From an uncultured Flavobacteriaceae bacterium (lineage in GTDB: Bacteria > Bacteroidota > Bacteroidia > Flavobacteriales > Flavobacteriaceae), in NCBI GenBank assembly GCA_934675205.1, contig CAKUPQ010000002.1, positions 124,001 through 188,000 on the forward strand: 64,000 nucleotides of DNA, read 5' to 3'. Shown piece after piece: positions 43,386 to 52,153 of the stretch (its first letter is position 1; every line of letters begins with the position of its first letter). A program made the translations under genes and the position numbers. The notes beneath the pieces were generated by a model. That model had not been told where the DNA came from, did no database searches, and saw only the letters and a program-made list of their open reading frames with translations.

Positions 43386-45287
43386 ATGCAACAACCCTTC
43401 GAAATCTTAAAAAAACACTTTAAATTCGACAGTTTCAGAGGACTTCAAGAGCCGATTATCAACTCGGTTTTGGAGGGAAATGACACTTTCGGACTGATGC
43501 CTACCGGAGGAGGGAAATCACTTTGTTTTCAAGTTCCCGCTTTGGCTCAAGACGGATTGTGTTTGGTTGTTTCTCCGCTTATTGCCTTGATGAAAGACCA
43601 AATCCAAAATCTGCAAAAAAAGGACATCAAAGCCCTTGCCATTATCGGAAGTTTAAGCCCTAACGAAATTTCGGATTTGTTGGATAATGCTCTTTATGGG
43701 AATTATAAATTTCTGTATTTAGCTCCCGAACGATTGCAACAGGATTGGATTTTAGAACGCATTACTGCACTTCCGATAAATCTGATTGCGATTGACGAGG
43801 CACATTGCGTTTCTCAATGGGGACACGATTTTCGTCCTGCCTATCTGAACATCAAAAAATTACGGACACATCTTCTGAAAGTTCCGTTTTTGGCACTTAC
43901 AGCCTCTGCCACCAATCGGGTTAAAGAAGATGTTATCAATCAGTTAGAGTTAAAAAACGCAAAAGTTTTCCAGTCCTCATTTGAACGAGGAAATTTAGCT
44001 TACAAAGTACTTGAAACGCAGGATAAATTCTATCAAATCGAAAAAATACTGAGAGAAAAAACTAATCCGTCTATTATATACGTACGAAACCGAAAGGCCT
44101 GTTTTGACGTTTCCAACAATCTGAATGCAATTGGGATAAAAGCAACCTATTTTCACGGAGGTTTACCGCTTTCCGAAAAGGAAAAAAATATGGCTTTATG
44201 GATAGACGAAAAAGTGCAGGTTATCGTGGCTACCAATGCTTTCGGAATGGGGATTGATAAGGCTAATGTTCAGAATATCATACATATACAGCTGCCTGAA
44301 AATTTAGAAAGTTACTATCAAGAAGCAGGACGAGCAGGGAGAAACGGAGAATACGCTCAAGCGGTTATGCTTGTGAATCAACACGATATATTACAGGCGA
44401 AACATCAGTTTTTGGAGGTTCTTCCCGACAAGGAATTTTTGACGAATGTATATATCAAACTCTTTAATTTTTTTCAGATTGCGTATGGAGAACTGCCTGA
44501 AGAACGCTTTGATTTCAGCTTTAACCGATTTTGTACGAAATACAATCTCCCGATTCTGAAAACCTATAATGCTCTTACATTTTTGGACAGACAGAGTATT
44601 ATTTCGCTTTCGCAGGAATTTTCCAAAAAAGTAAGTTTGCAGTTCATCATTCCTACTAAAGAAGTTATCCGATATATGAGCCTGAATCCGAATGATGAAG
44701 AAATAATTGCGACTATTTTACGGACTTATTCGGGTGTTTTCGATGTTGAAACTCCGATAAATACGATTTCGATTGCCAAAAAATCAGGAGCTTCCGAACA
44801 AAAAGTTTTAGCTCTTTTGGATAAATTACATCAAATGGAAATTATTTCCTACAAAGCTCAAAATAATGATGCTTCGATAATTTTTAACGAAGTTAGGGAA
44901 GATGAAAGAACCATCAATCGAATTGCAAAATTCCTCATCACCCAAAATGAGCTGAAAACCTCACAACTCAATTCGGTAATCCATTATGCAACGGATAAAA
45001 AAAACTGTAAAAGTGTTCTTTTGCTCAACTATTTTGGGGAAGAAAACCCTCCGAAATGTGGCATTTGTTCTGTTTGTACTTTCGAAGAAATTCCCGATTT
45101 TGAGGTAAGACAAACTGCAATCAACATTTTACAAATCCTTTCCGAAAAACCACACTCCTCAAGAGAACTGGAACAGAAACTACATCTTTCACAAAATCAG
45201 GTTTTAGAAACTATACAATATTTATTGGAAGAAGAAAAAATCAGGATAAATCAGAGGAATGAGTATAGTTTGATAGAACACAGATAA
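43386..45287 (+). CDS. recQ: ATP-dependent DNA helicase RecQ
   Basis: A 633-residue superfamily 2 helicase: Walker A GLMPTGGGKSLCFQ, DEAH box in AIDEAHCVSQWGHDFRPAY, helicase motifs V-VI in ATNAFGMGIDKANV and QEAGRAGRNGE, then a zinc-binding region (NCKSVLLLNYFGE, CGICSVC) and a winged-helix C-terminus. No HRDC domain is visible, as in the RecQ subfamily common in Bacteroidetes. The stop codon lies inside the left arm of an ATCTGTG repeat, so the last few residues (IEHR) may be repeat-derived. Confidence 0.95.
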   Translation: MQQPFEILKKHFKFDSFRGLQEPIINSVLEGNDTFGLMPTGGGKSLCFQVPALAQDGLCLVVSPLIALMKDQIQNLQKKDIKALAIIGSLSPNEISDLLDNALYGNYKFLYLAPERLQQDWILERITALPINLIAIDEAHCVSQWGHDFRPAYLNIKKLRTHLLKVPFLALTASATNRVKEDVINQLELKNAKVFQSSFERGNLAYKVLETQDKFYQIEKILREKTNPSIIYVRNRKACFDVSNNLNAIGIKATYFHGGLPLSEKEKNMALWIDEKVQVIVATNAFGMGIDKANVQNIIHIQLPENLESYYQEAGRAGRNGEYAQAVMLVNQHDILQAKHQFLEVLPDKEFLTNVYIKLFNFFQIAYGELPEERFDFSFNRFCTKYNLPILKTYNALTFLDRQSIISLSQEFSKKVSLQFIIPTKEVIRYMSLNPNDEEIIATILRTYSGVFDVETPINTISIAKKSGASEQKVLALLDKLHQMEIISYKAQNNDASIIFNEVREDERTINRIAKFLITQNELKTSQLNSVIHYATDKKNCKSVLLLNYFGEENPPKCGICSVCTFEEIPDFEVRQTAINILQILSEKPHSSRELEQKLHLSQNQVLETIQYLLEEEKIRINQRNEYSLIEHR

Positions 45288-45360
45288 CACAGATTAAGCA
45301 GATTTTTCACAGATAAATTAAAAATCTCAGTAATCATAAAAATCTGTGTTATCTGCGTTC
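45276..45360. repeat. CACAGAT/ATCTGTG long inverted repeat
   Basis: The left arm gaacacagataacacagatt (45276-45295) pairs with aatctgtgttatctgcgttc (45341-45360), 19 of 20 bp. The recQ stop (45285-45287) is within the left arm. The next 40 bases repeat tattttctattctct words. Confidence 0.85.
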
Positions 45361-45405
45361 TATTTTCTATTCTCTATTTTCTGTGTTCTATTCTCTGTAA
45401 ATTAG

Positions 45406-45421
45406 TACCTTTGTATCTTTG
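45406..45421 (+). promoter_or_regulatory. Two adjacent -7 boxes before truA
   Basis: TACCTTTG (45406-45413) is directly followed by TATCTTTG (45414-45421). The second would start transcription near 45428, leaving a leader of only a few bases before the TTG start of truA. Confidence 0.5.
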
Positions 45422-45432
45422 ATTTTTTAGTT

Positions 45433-46167
45433 TTGAGATACTTTATACATTTTTCATATTTCGGAAAAAATTACCACGGTTGGCAGGTACAGCCTGATGC
45501 AGTTTCTGTACAGGAAGAACTTACCAAAGCCTTGTCGTTGTTGTTAAAATCCGAAATCGAAATTGTAGGGGCAGGACGAACAGATAGTGGAGTTCACGCA
45601 AAACAGATGTATGCTCATTTTGATTTTGACCAGGAAATTGACGGAGAAAACCTGACCAAAAAACTCAATTCTTTTCTTTCGAAAGACATTGCTGTTTTTT
45701 CGGTTTTTCGGGTAGATGATGAGGCTCACACACGTTTTGATGCAACCAAGCGAACGTACGAATACCACATTCATCTGAAAAAAGATGCTTTTAAAGGAGA
45801 TTTCAGCTGGTATTTTTATCAGGATTTAGATGTGGAACAAATGAACAAAGCCTGTGAAGTTTTGTTTAGATACCATGATTTTCAGTGTTTTTCAAAAGTG
45901 AATACCGATGTTTTTACGTATAATTGTAAGATTTCGGAAGCTTTTTGGGAAAGGGCAGGAGAGAGTTTGATTTTTACGATTTCGGCAGACAGATTTTTGC
46001 GAAATATGGTCAGAGCCATTGTCGGAACGCTTATTGGAGTAGGCCTTCACAAAATTTCAATCGAAGATTTTGAAGAAATTATCAAAAGTAAAAACAGGAG
46101 CAAGGCAGGTTTTTCCGTTCCTGCACACGGACTATATTTAACGAAAGTGGAATATCCATATTTATAG
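45433..46167 (+). CDS. truA: tRNA pseudouridine synthase A
   Basis: A 244-residue enzyme that makes pseudouridine at tRNA positions 38-40. The catalytic Asp lies in GAGRTDSGVHAKQM; other family marks are RYFIHFSYFGKNYHGWQ at the N-terminus and DRFLRNMVRAIVGTLIGVG. The start codon is TTG (45433): it gives the standard TruA N-terminus, no ATG is available, and the promoter lies just before it. This suggests a near-leaderless mRNA with a non-ATG start. Confidence 0.93.
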   Translation: MRYFIHFSYFGKNYHGWQVQPDAVSVQEELTKALSLLLKSEIEIVGAGRTDSGVHAKQMYAHFDFDQEIDGENLTKKLNSFLSKDIAVFSVFRVDDEAHTRFDATKRTYEYHIHLKKDAFKGDFSWYFYQDLDVEQMNKACEVLFRYHDFQCFSKVNTDVFTYNCKISEAFWERAGESLIFTISADRFLRNMVRAIVGTLIGVGLHKISIEDFEEIIKSKNRSKAGFSVPAHGLYLTKVEYPYL

Positions 46168-46198
46168 TTTTCAGTCGCAGTCACAGTTTTTCAGTCAC

Positions 46199-46222
46199 GA
46201 ACAACTAATAACCAATAACTAA
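46199..46222. repeat. AACTAATAACC reiterated words
   Basis: aacaactaataaccaataac repeats a short word, preceded by two cagtcacagtttttcagtcac words (46173-46198). It fills the gap before the ABC exporter gene. Confidence 0.5.
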
Positions 46223-46233
46223 TCAACAACAAA

Positions 46234-47985
46234 GTGAAACAACGAACAAATAGAGAAATATTCGGCAAAATAATGGTATTTACAAAGCCTTACAAATGGA
46301 GGTTTAATGCTATTATTGTATGGTCGGTTTTGCTTTCGGTTTTTGCGGCACTTCGTCCGTATCTGTTGAAACAAACGGTTGATGAATACGTTGAGCCAAA
46401 AGATGAATACGGACTTTTGCTGTTCATCGGATTGATGCTTTTTGTTTTGTTGATGGAGGTTATTTCGCAGTTTTATTTTGTGTATTGGGCAAATTGGCTC
46501 GGTCAGGATATTGTCAAGGATTTACGGGATAAATTGTTCAAACATCTTACCAATTTCCGAATGAAATATTTCGATAATACAGCTGTCGGACAATTAGTTA
46601 CCCGTTCGGTTTTCGACATAGAATCCATAGCACGGATTTTCAGTCAGGGGTTGTTTATGATTATAAGCGACTTGATGAAAATGACGGTTGCTATCATTTT
46701 TATGTTGTATATGAATTGGAAACTGACAATGATTATACTCGTTGCAATGCCGATTTTGCTTATTGCTACTCGAATTTTCCAAAAGAAAATGAAAGGAGCT
46801 TTTGAGGAAGTTCGTACCCAAGTGGCTAATCTGAATACCTTTGTTCAGGAGCGATTGACGGGAATGAAAATCGTTCAGCTTTTTTCGAGGGAAAAAATCG
46901 AATACGAAAAATTCAAAGAAATCAACAACAAACACCGAAAAGCGTGGCTTAAAAATGTGCTGTACAACTCGGTTTTCTTCCCGGTTGCGGATATTGTTTC
47001 GAGTATTACTTTGGGAGTTGTGGTTTGGTACGGAGCAGGAGATATTGTGCAGGGAGGAAGTACCACAATGGGAGATTTGGTAACTTATACGATGCTTGTC
47101 GGAATGTTGTTTAATCCGCTTCGCCAGATTGCGGATAAATTCAACGAGGTACAAATGGGAATGATTGCGGCTAATCGGGTTTTTGACATACTCGAAACCG
47201 ATTTATCCCAACAAGACGGAACGATTGAAATTAAGTCATTTGAGGGAAATATCCAGTTCAAAGATGTTCGTTTCGGATACAAAGAAAATGAGGAAGTTCT
47301 CAAAGGAATCAATCTTACTATTAATAAAGGAAAAACTTTGGCAATCGTTGGAAGCACCGGAGCAGGAAAAACGACGATTGTCAATCTTCTGAATCGCTTT
47401 TACGAAATAAACAGCGGAGAAATTCTGATTGACGGAACAAATATTAATGAGTACGAACTCGGAAGTTTGCGGAAACAGATTGCGGTTGTTTTGCAAGATG
47501 TCTTTTTGTTTGCTGATACGATTTATAACAATATTACGTTGTATAATTCCGATATTTCAAGGGAAGAAGTGATTCAAGCCTCAAAGCAAATCGGATTGCA
47601 CGATTTTATTATGAATCTTCCTAACGGATATGATTATAACGTAAAGGAAAGAGGAGTGATGCTGTCTTCGGGACAAAGGCAACTCATTGCTTTTTTGAGG
47701 GCTTATGTGAGCAATCCGAGTATTTTGATTTTGGACGAGGCAACTTCTTCGATTGATTCTTATTCGGAGGAACTTATCCAAAATGCAACCGATACATTAA
47801 CCCAAAGCCGAACCTCGATTATCATTGCTCACAGGCTGACAACCATTATGAATGCAGATCAAATCATCGTAATGGACAAAGGACAAATTGTTGAAAAAGG
47901 AACGCACAAACAACTTCTTAAAAACGAAAACGGAGTTTACAAAAACCTGTACGAATCGCAGTTTTCGGTTAAGGAAAATGTTTAA
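46234..47985 (+). CDS. ABC-type exporter, fused permease-ATPase (MsbA-like)
   Basis: A 583-residue half-transporter with six predicted TM helices (about 20-310) and an ATPase with Walker A GSTGAGKTT, Q-loop, signature LSSGQRQL, Walker B ILILDEATSSID and H-loop AHRLTTI. The first position of the signature is Leu-Ser-Ser-Gly, normal for exporters. It starts with GTG (46234). As a homodimer it would export lipid or small hydrophobic compounds; the substrate is not readable. Its stop abuts the stop of convergent ruvC. Confidence 0.92.
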   Translation: MKQRTNREIFGKIMVFTKPYKWRFNAIIVWSVLLSVFAALRPYLLKQTVDEYVEPKDEYGLLLFIGLMLFVLLMEVISQFYFVYWANWLGQDIVKDLRDKLFKHLTNFRMKYFDNTAVGQLVTRSVFDIESIARIFSQGLFMIISDLMKMTVAIIFMLYMNWKLTMIILVAMPILLIATRIFQKKMKGAFEEVRTQVANLNTFVQERLTGMKIVQLFSREKIEYEKFKEINNKHRKAWLKNVLYNSVFFPVADIVSSITLGVVVWYGAGDIVQGGSTTMGDLVTYTMLVGMLFNPLRQIADKFNEVQMGMIAANRVFDILETDLSQQDGTIEIKSFEGNIQFKDVRFGYKENEEVLKGINLTINKGKTLAIVGSTGAGKTTIVNLLNRFYEINSGEILIDGTNINEYELGSLRKQIAVVLQDVFLFADTIYNNITLYNSDISREEVIQASKQIGLHDFIMNLPNGYDYNVKERGVMLSSGQRQLIAFLRAYVSNPSILILDEATSSIDSYSEELIQNATDTLTQSRTSIIIAHRLTTIMNADQIIVMDKGQIVEKGTHKQLLKNENGVYKNLYESQFSVKENV

Positions 47986-48555
47986 TTACTTGGTCAGTTT
48001 GTTGGGATTTTGTTTGATAAAACTTTCCCAACCCGAATAGCTTTTTCCGATTGTTGTTTTTCCCGAATTGAAAAAATGACAAACTGCAGCTGCCAATCCG
48101 TCTGTGGAATCGAGATTTTTAGGGAGTTCTTTCAGTCCGAGAAGTTGTTGGAGCATTTTGGCAACCTGTTCTTTACTTGCGTTTCCGTTTCCCGTAATTG
48201 CCATTTTGATTTTTTTCGGTTCGTATTCCGTAATCGGAATCTGTCTCGAAAGTCCTGCTGCCATTGCCACTCCTTGAGCTCTCCCGAGTTTGAGCATCGA
48301 CTGCACATTTTTTCCGAAAAACGGAGCTTCAATCGCTATTTCGTCAGGGTTATGGGTTTCGATAAGCTCGATTGTTCGCTCGAAAATTAGTTTTAGTTTC
48401 AGATAATGGTCATCGTATTTGGAAAGCTGTAATTCGTTGAGTTGGAGAAACTCCATTTTTTTGTTCACGACTTTTATCAGTCCGAATCCCATAATGGTTG
48501 TTCCGGGGTCAATCCCCAAAATGATTCTCTCGGTATTTTTTGTTTGGAGGTTCAA
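47986..48555 (-). CDS. ruvC: Holliday junction endonuclease RuvC
   Basis: A 189-residue RNase-H-fold nuclease that resolves Holliday junctions with RuvAB. The four acidic residues are present: Asp16 (GIDPGTT), Glu76 (IAIEAPFF), Asp149 and Asp152 (DSTDGLAAAVCH). The chain is slightly longer than E. coli RuvC because of short N- and C-terminal extensions. It is transcribed alone; RuvAB is not in the window. Confidence 0.95.
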   Translation of the reverse strand: MNLQTKNTERIILGIDPGTTIMGFGLIKVVNKKMEFLQLNELQLSKYDDHYLKLKLIFERTIELIETHNPDEIAIEAPFFGKNVQSMLKLGRAQGVAMAAGLSRQIPITEYEPKKIKMAITGNGNASKEQVAKMLQQLLGLKELPKNLDSTDGLAAAVCHFFNSGKTTIGKSYSGWESFIKQNPNKLTK

Positions 48556-48588
48556 CTCTAAATGATTAAAGATTTTTAACGAAGTTAC

Positions 48589-48625
48589 AAAAAAAAAGCC
48601 TTAATATTTCGATTAAGGCTTTTTT
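48589..48625 (-). terminator. Terminator of the tmRNA gene
   Basis: aaaaaaagccttaat and attaaggctttttt form a 14-bp stem. On the minus strand it follows the tmRNA 3' end by a few bases and is followed by a T run. Confidence 0.85.
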
Positions 48626-48629
48626 GTTG

Positions 48630-49026
48630 TGGAGTCGGAGAGAATCGAACTCTCGTCCAAACGAGCAATCAAAGAGCTTTCTACACGTTTAGTTTTCACT
48701 TTGATTTTCGACCAAAAGCAAGGTTGAAAACGACCACTTTCAGCTTAACTTTATGAATTTCAAAAAGGGTTTAAAGTTTTACCTTTTTTTAGGTTTATTT
48801 TTCCAGTTCCTCTTAATCAGACCCCACAAACCAAGGGTTCTGAGAGAAATCCTGCTTTCCTACCTTGTAGGAGCGAGGCTCATCTTACTATGATTCAGAT
48901 TAAGCAGCAAGAGCGTAATTATTTTCGCCGTTTAAAAGTTCGTATAGCAGAGTTTTACGAGCCTACCATACTTGGCTCGACGTGCTTACTAATCAATTCC
49001 ACCCGCTGTCAAAACCGGTCGACCCC
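48630..49026 (-). ncRNA. ssrA: tmRNA
   Basis: On the minus strand the RNA begins GGGGTCGACCGGTTTTGACA and ends in a T-arm GAGTTCGATTCTC followed by the acceptor strand CGACTCC plus A. The seven 5' bases GGGGTCG pair with CGACTCC (one G-U), forming the tRNA-like acceptor stem. CCA is not encoded (next bases are CA ACA). The tag frame (48929 to 48900) reads GENNYALAA then TAA, the hydrophobic degradation tag for rescued proteins; an Asn codon precedes it. Ends were set by pairing. An open frame on the opposite strand here is a shadow. Confidence 0.95.
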
Positions 49027-49080
49027 GAATGTGATTAAGTTTTTTGTAAAAGAACTTGGTGCAAAGATACGGAAAAATTT

Positions 49081-49512
49081 TTAACTGCCATATTTCGATT
49101 GTAAAAACTCAATGGTTGATTTCATCAGTTTTTTGAGAACATCTTGGTTGATGTCGGACAGCTTTTTAACATAAATACAGGCTTTTCCCATTTTGAACTT
49201 CCCTAAATCTTTTAGTAATTCTTCCTGCTCGGAATGTCCTAAATAACCCGTAAAAACATAAAGCGAAATCGCAGCTTTTCTCGGAGAAAAACCAACAAGC
49301 GGAGCATCTCCTTCGTGTCCGCTGTCGTATTTATAATGATAATTACCGAATCCGACTATGCTCGGACCATACATTTTAGGCTCGTGACCCGTAAAATCCT
49401 GCATCAACTTTATCAGCTCAAAACTGTCTTTTCGTTTTTGCTCGGTATCTGCAAAAGAATTGATAAAATCCTCAACATTTGCATCGGTTGTTTGGGTTTT
49501 GTTTTTTGCCAT
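49081..49512 (-). CDS. DUF1801-family protein
   Basis: A 143-residue protein from ATG 49512 (MAKNKTQTTDANVEDFINS). It matches DUF1801/YdhG: GPSIVGFGNYHYKYDSG, GDAPLVGFSPRKAAISLYVF and GKACIYVKKLSDI are the typical segments. Structures of the family are small, iron-chaperone-like frataxin folds, but the biochemical role in bacteria is not settled. It follows the YdeI/OmdA gene directly, in a run of small genes on the minus strand. Confidence 0.9.
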   Translation of the reverse strand: MAKNKTQTTDANVEDFINSFADTEQKRKDSFELIKLMQDFTGHEPKMYGPSIVGFGNYHYKYDSGHEGDAPLVGFSPRKAAISLYVFTGYLGHSEQEELLKDLGKFKMGKACIYVKKLSDINQDVLKKLMKSTIEFLQSKYGS

Positions 49513-49514
49513 AA

Positions 49515-50075
49515 TCAACAATTTTTATACTTATCGTGCAATCCTACACCCTGCAAAATCATCGGGATTATTTTTTCAATTCGTTTTAGCTTGGTAGTTT
49601 CCTGTTTAGCCTCGTTAATATACAAACTATATTCTTTTTGTTTGCCCGAAGTCAGTCTTTCAAAAGCTTCTTTGAGTTTTTTATCTTTTTTAAAAGTTTC
49701 AAGCAAAAGTTCGGCTGTTGGAACAGGCTGATGTTTTTCGGCTTTCAGTTCTTTTCCCTCTTCAGAATTTTTTATAGCTTGATTAACATAATTCAGAATT
49801 TTCTTTTCGTCAATTTCTTCTAAATATTTGAATTTCCACTGCCGCATCGCTTTGGCAGTAGTGTCCGAAGAAAATACGTTAAAAGCATCATCTATAAAAA
49901 CTCCGTTAAAAAATACCAGAGCTATATGATTTTTAAAAGCTCCCACACTAACAATATTTTTTCCGTTGTGAACATATACATCAGCACCCCATTTAACCGT
50001 GATTTTTAGAGGGGTTTTGCTCAGAATTTCTTTGATTTTTTCGAAGGCTTCGCTCCAAGGGTTTGCTTTGGTCAT
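49515..50075 (-). CDS. YdeI/OmpD-associated family protein
   Basis: A 186-residue protein. The N-terminal half is DUF1801-like (ITVKWGADVYVHNGKNIVSVGAFKNHIALVFFNG), and the C-terminal half is the OmdA segment (LLLETFKKDKKLKEAFERLTSGKQKEYSLYINEAKQETTKLKR region) typical of YdeI proteins. Bacillus YdeI is tied to peptide resistance, but the mechanism is unclear. Stop of this gene and start of the DUF1801 gene are 2 bases apart, so they are probably co-translated. Confidence 0.9.
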   Translation of the reverse strand: MTKANPWSEAFEKIKEILSKTPLKITVKWGADVYVHNGKNIVSVGAFKNHIALVFFNGVFIDDAFNVFSSDTTAKAMRQWKFKYLEEIDEKKILNYVNQAIKNSEEGKELKAEKHQPVPTAELLLETFKKDKKLKEAFERLTSGKQKEYSLYINEAKQETTKLKRIEKIIPMILQGVGLHDKYKNC

Positions 50076-50090
50076 AGTCTTTTTTTTGAT

Positions 50091-50123
50091 AAACCTGACA
50101 GGTTTTGAAACCTGTCAGGTTTG
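50091..50123. repeat. Dispersed palindrome, CCTGACAGG family
   Basis: aaacctgacaggttttgaaa continuing to cctgtcaggttt is the most perfect copy in the window (12-bp arms). It separates the YdeI gene from the SRPBCC-DinB gene. Confidence 0.85.
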
Positions 50124-50126
50124 AAT

Positions 50127-51188
50127 TTATTCCGGAAAATTACTGTTTGCTTTTATTTCTTCGATTTGTAAGGTATGTCTTGCGGTATGACCTGCCAAAA
50201 AAAGTAATGACTGATAGGCATCTGAAGCTCCTGAAGGAGAATCGCTTATATGATTTCGTAAATCTTCTACGGGAGTATCTTTGATAAAAGATATAATTTC
50301 ACTTCTTTGTTCTTTTAAGTCCTGTATGGCAAGCTCGGGATTGTCATATTTTCCTTTTGCAATCAGCATTTCGGGAGCTTTGTATTTTTCACTTCGGTCA
50401 ATTACCATTGCCATAATTTCCTCATCAGAAAATTTGATTTCTTCCCTGCGTTCAGGATTGGCAGGTTTTTCCATAGTTTCCTGTATCATTGAGAAAATCA
50501 TATTTTCAGTAAGTATAATATGCTCCAGACATTGACTGATACTCCATGAATCTTCGGACGGTTTAAAGTGCATTTGTTCTTTGTTTAAACCCGAAACCTG
50601 ATTTCTTAAATGATGGAAATGTTCATCATAATAATTGAATATAAATGATTTTTCATTGGGACTTTCCTGTGATTCTACAATTTCTTTCAGCTTTTCTAGT
50701 CCTATATTGAAATCTTTATCCATATTAAAAAACAAGCTCATGATATTCCACGGATAAGGTGTTGTCCACGAAATGCCCCATTTCACAAGGGTTTCGGTTG
50801 GAGAATTTTCTTCAACGGTAAAATGGGCTTTGCTTGGAGTATCGTCAAAATCGTAGAAAAACATATCCGATTCCATTCGTTCTCCTTCCACGATATTAGT
50901 AATTACCTGTGCTCCTTTTCCGAGTTCTTTGCTTTCCCAACTGTATTTAAAGCCAATGGTTCCGTCTGTTCCTTCGGAAGTCGTTTTTATTTCAGGGTCA
51001 GAGAGTTGCCACTTTCCGAAATTATCCTGATTTTTTACATATTTGATATAATCAAATACTTCCTGCTTGGGTTTGTTGATAACGATTTGCCCTTCACTTG
51101 TCGATTCGTTCGGTACAAATAATGCGACAATCAAAGGAATAGCAATGATTATCAACAATACGATAATGATTTTTTTAAGTATTTTCAT
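50127..51188 (-). CDS. SRPBCC-DinB fusion protein with N-terminal membrane anchor
   Basis: A 353-residue protein: TM segment (about 7-25), SRPBCC ligand-binding domain (about 28-165: INKPKQEVFDYIKYVKNQDNF, GFKYSWESKELGKGAQVIT), and a DinB-2 four-helix domain (about 180-345: YYDEHFHHLRNQVSGL, SISQCLEHIILTENM, LLFLAGHTARHTLQIEEI). The three His-containing helices of DinB are kept, so a metal site is likely. Thiol-transfer (bacillithiol-type) activity is known for DinB relatives. The fusion of these two families in one chain is uncommon to my knowledge. Confidence 0.85.
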   Translation of the reverse strand: MKILKKIIIVLLIIIAIPLIVALFVPNESTSEGQIVINKPKQEVFDYIKYVKNQDNFGKWQLSDPEIKTTSEGTDGTIGFKYSWESKELGKGAQVITNIVEGERMESDMFFYDFDDTPSKAHFTVEENSPTETLVKWGISWTTPYPWNIMSLFFNMDKDFNIGLEKLKEIVESQESPNEKSFIFNYYDEHFHHLRNQVSGLNKEQMHFKPSEDSWSISQCLEHIILTENMIFSMIQETMEKPANPERREEIKFSDEEIMAMVIDRSEKYKAPEMLIAKGKYDNPELAIQDLKEQRSEIISFIKDTPVEDLRNHISDSPSGASDAYQSLLFLAGHTARHTLQIEEIKANSNFPE

Positions 51189-51224
51189 TTGATTATTTGT
51201 TAATAGTTGGTTTAGAGTGTGAAT

Positions 51225-51617
51225 TTACTTTAATCTTTCTAATTTTCCTTTTCGTTTTACGATATTTTTATAATCCCATTGAATTTCTTTCGCTTTTTCG
51301 AGCCAACGCTTTAAATCGTTTGTGTCGATTTCCGAAACGGAATTGTAAAAAACGGAAGCATCTTTGAATTTTCCTCCTCTGATGTTTAATTTATCTTCCT
51401 CAAAATCAGCTCCACTCCAAAACATTAAACGTATTCCTTTTTTCTGTTTGCTATAACCCGTAATCGGATTTCCGTCCAAAAACCAAACCGGATGAGCGTG
51501 CCAGATTTTGCTTTCTGCATCGGGAAGATTTCTGCTTATTTCCTTACCAAGAAACTCACAAATTTTCTTATCATCTTCCGATTGGTTGTCGTTGTAATTC
51601 TGAATATCTGTGTTCAT
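51225..51617 (-). CDS. DUF1801-family protein
   Basis: A 130-residue protein: SKIWHAHPVWFLDGNPITGYS, KKGIRLMFWSGADFEE and a basic C-terminus. It is a second DUF1801-like member in this cluster, diverged from the one at 49081. It has no signal peptide. It starts 3 bases after the SRPBCC gene stop and is likely in the same operon. Confidence 0.85.
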   Translation of the reverse strand: MNTDIQNYNDNQSEDDKKICEFLGKEISRNLPDAESKIWHAHPVWFLDGNPITGYSKQKKGIRLMFWSGADFEEDKLNIRGGKFKDASVFYNSVSEIDTNDLKRWLEKAKEIQWDYKNIVKRKGKLERLK

Positions 51618-51620
51618 TTT

Positions 51621-52079
51621 TCAGCTTTCAAGCATTGATTTTAATTTGTTTAATGCTATCGGATAAGTGTCATTAAAGTAATCGACAAATTCTTCTGTCG
51701 TATCAAGTTCTACGATAAGCGTAGTGATTCCGTTGTGTTCTTCAAAGGTGTAATTTTCTAATCCTCCTGTCCATTTTTCAACTTCTTTACCTGTCGTGAT
51801 TTCTTCATCGCCTTTCAAAATTCCGTAATGACGAATGGAAATAAATCGGTTGGGAATATTTTCTGCAATTTCAGAAACCATTCCGCCTTTTGCTCCGTTT
51901 TCATCTACACCAATAAAAAGCATTTTTGAGCCTTTTTCCCAATTTCCTTCAAAAGTAGAAGTCGGGTTAAATTCAGCTGTCCACGCTTCATAGGTTGATT
52001 TGTTTTCCAATCCGAGCATTGTTTTCCAAACCTTTGAAACAGGAGCTTCGATGTCTGTTTTGAATTGTAATTGTTTCAT
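51621..52079 (-). CDS. SRPBCC (START-like) domain protein
   Basis: A 152-residue protein from ATG 52079 (MKQLQFKTDIEAPVSKVWKT); the frame extends 10 codons into a repeat but that start is not supported. It is a single SRPBCC domain: WTAEFNPTSTFEGNWEKGS, NRFISIRHYGI and a C-terminal helix DYFNDTYPIALNKLKSM. The hydrophobic cavity ligand is unknown. It belongs to the DUF1801/SRPBCC run. Confidence 0.88.
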   Translation of the reverse strand: MKQLQFKTDIEAPVSKVWKTMLGLENKSTYEAWTAEFNPTSTFEGNWEKGSKMLFIGVDENGAKGGMVSEIAENIPNRFISIRHYGILKGDEEITTGKEVEKWTGGLENYTFEEHNGITTLIVELDTTEEFVDYFNDTYPIALNKLKSMLES

Positions 52080-52090
52080 AGATTTTTTAA

Positions 52091-52153
52091 TTTTTTGCCA
52101 CGAAGACACAAAGGTTCTAAGTTTTTTCGTTGTTATTTCGTGTCTTTGTGGTG
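52091..52153. repeat. CACGAAGACACAAAGG repeat (left of the GxxExxY gene)
   Basis: ttttttgccacgaagacaca continues to aaggttctaag, a spacer, and the inverted cgtgtctttgtggtg. It ends at the base next to the stop codon of the GxxExxY gene. It matches 52556-52628 in the same orientation. Confidence 0.85.

Noticed and set aside
48890..49084. Open frame on the plus strand near 48.9-49.1 kb
   Set aside because: It lies opposite the tmRNA and has no independent support; the tmRNA pairing and tag explain the region.
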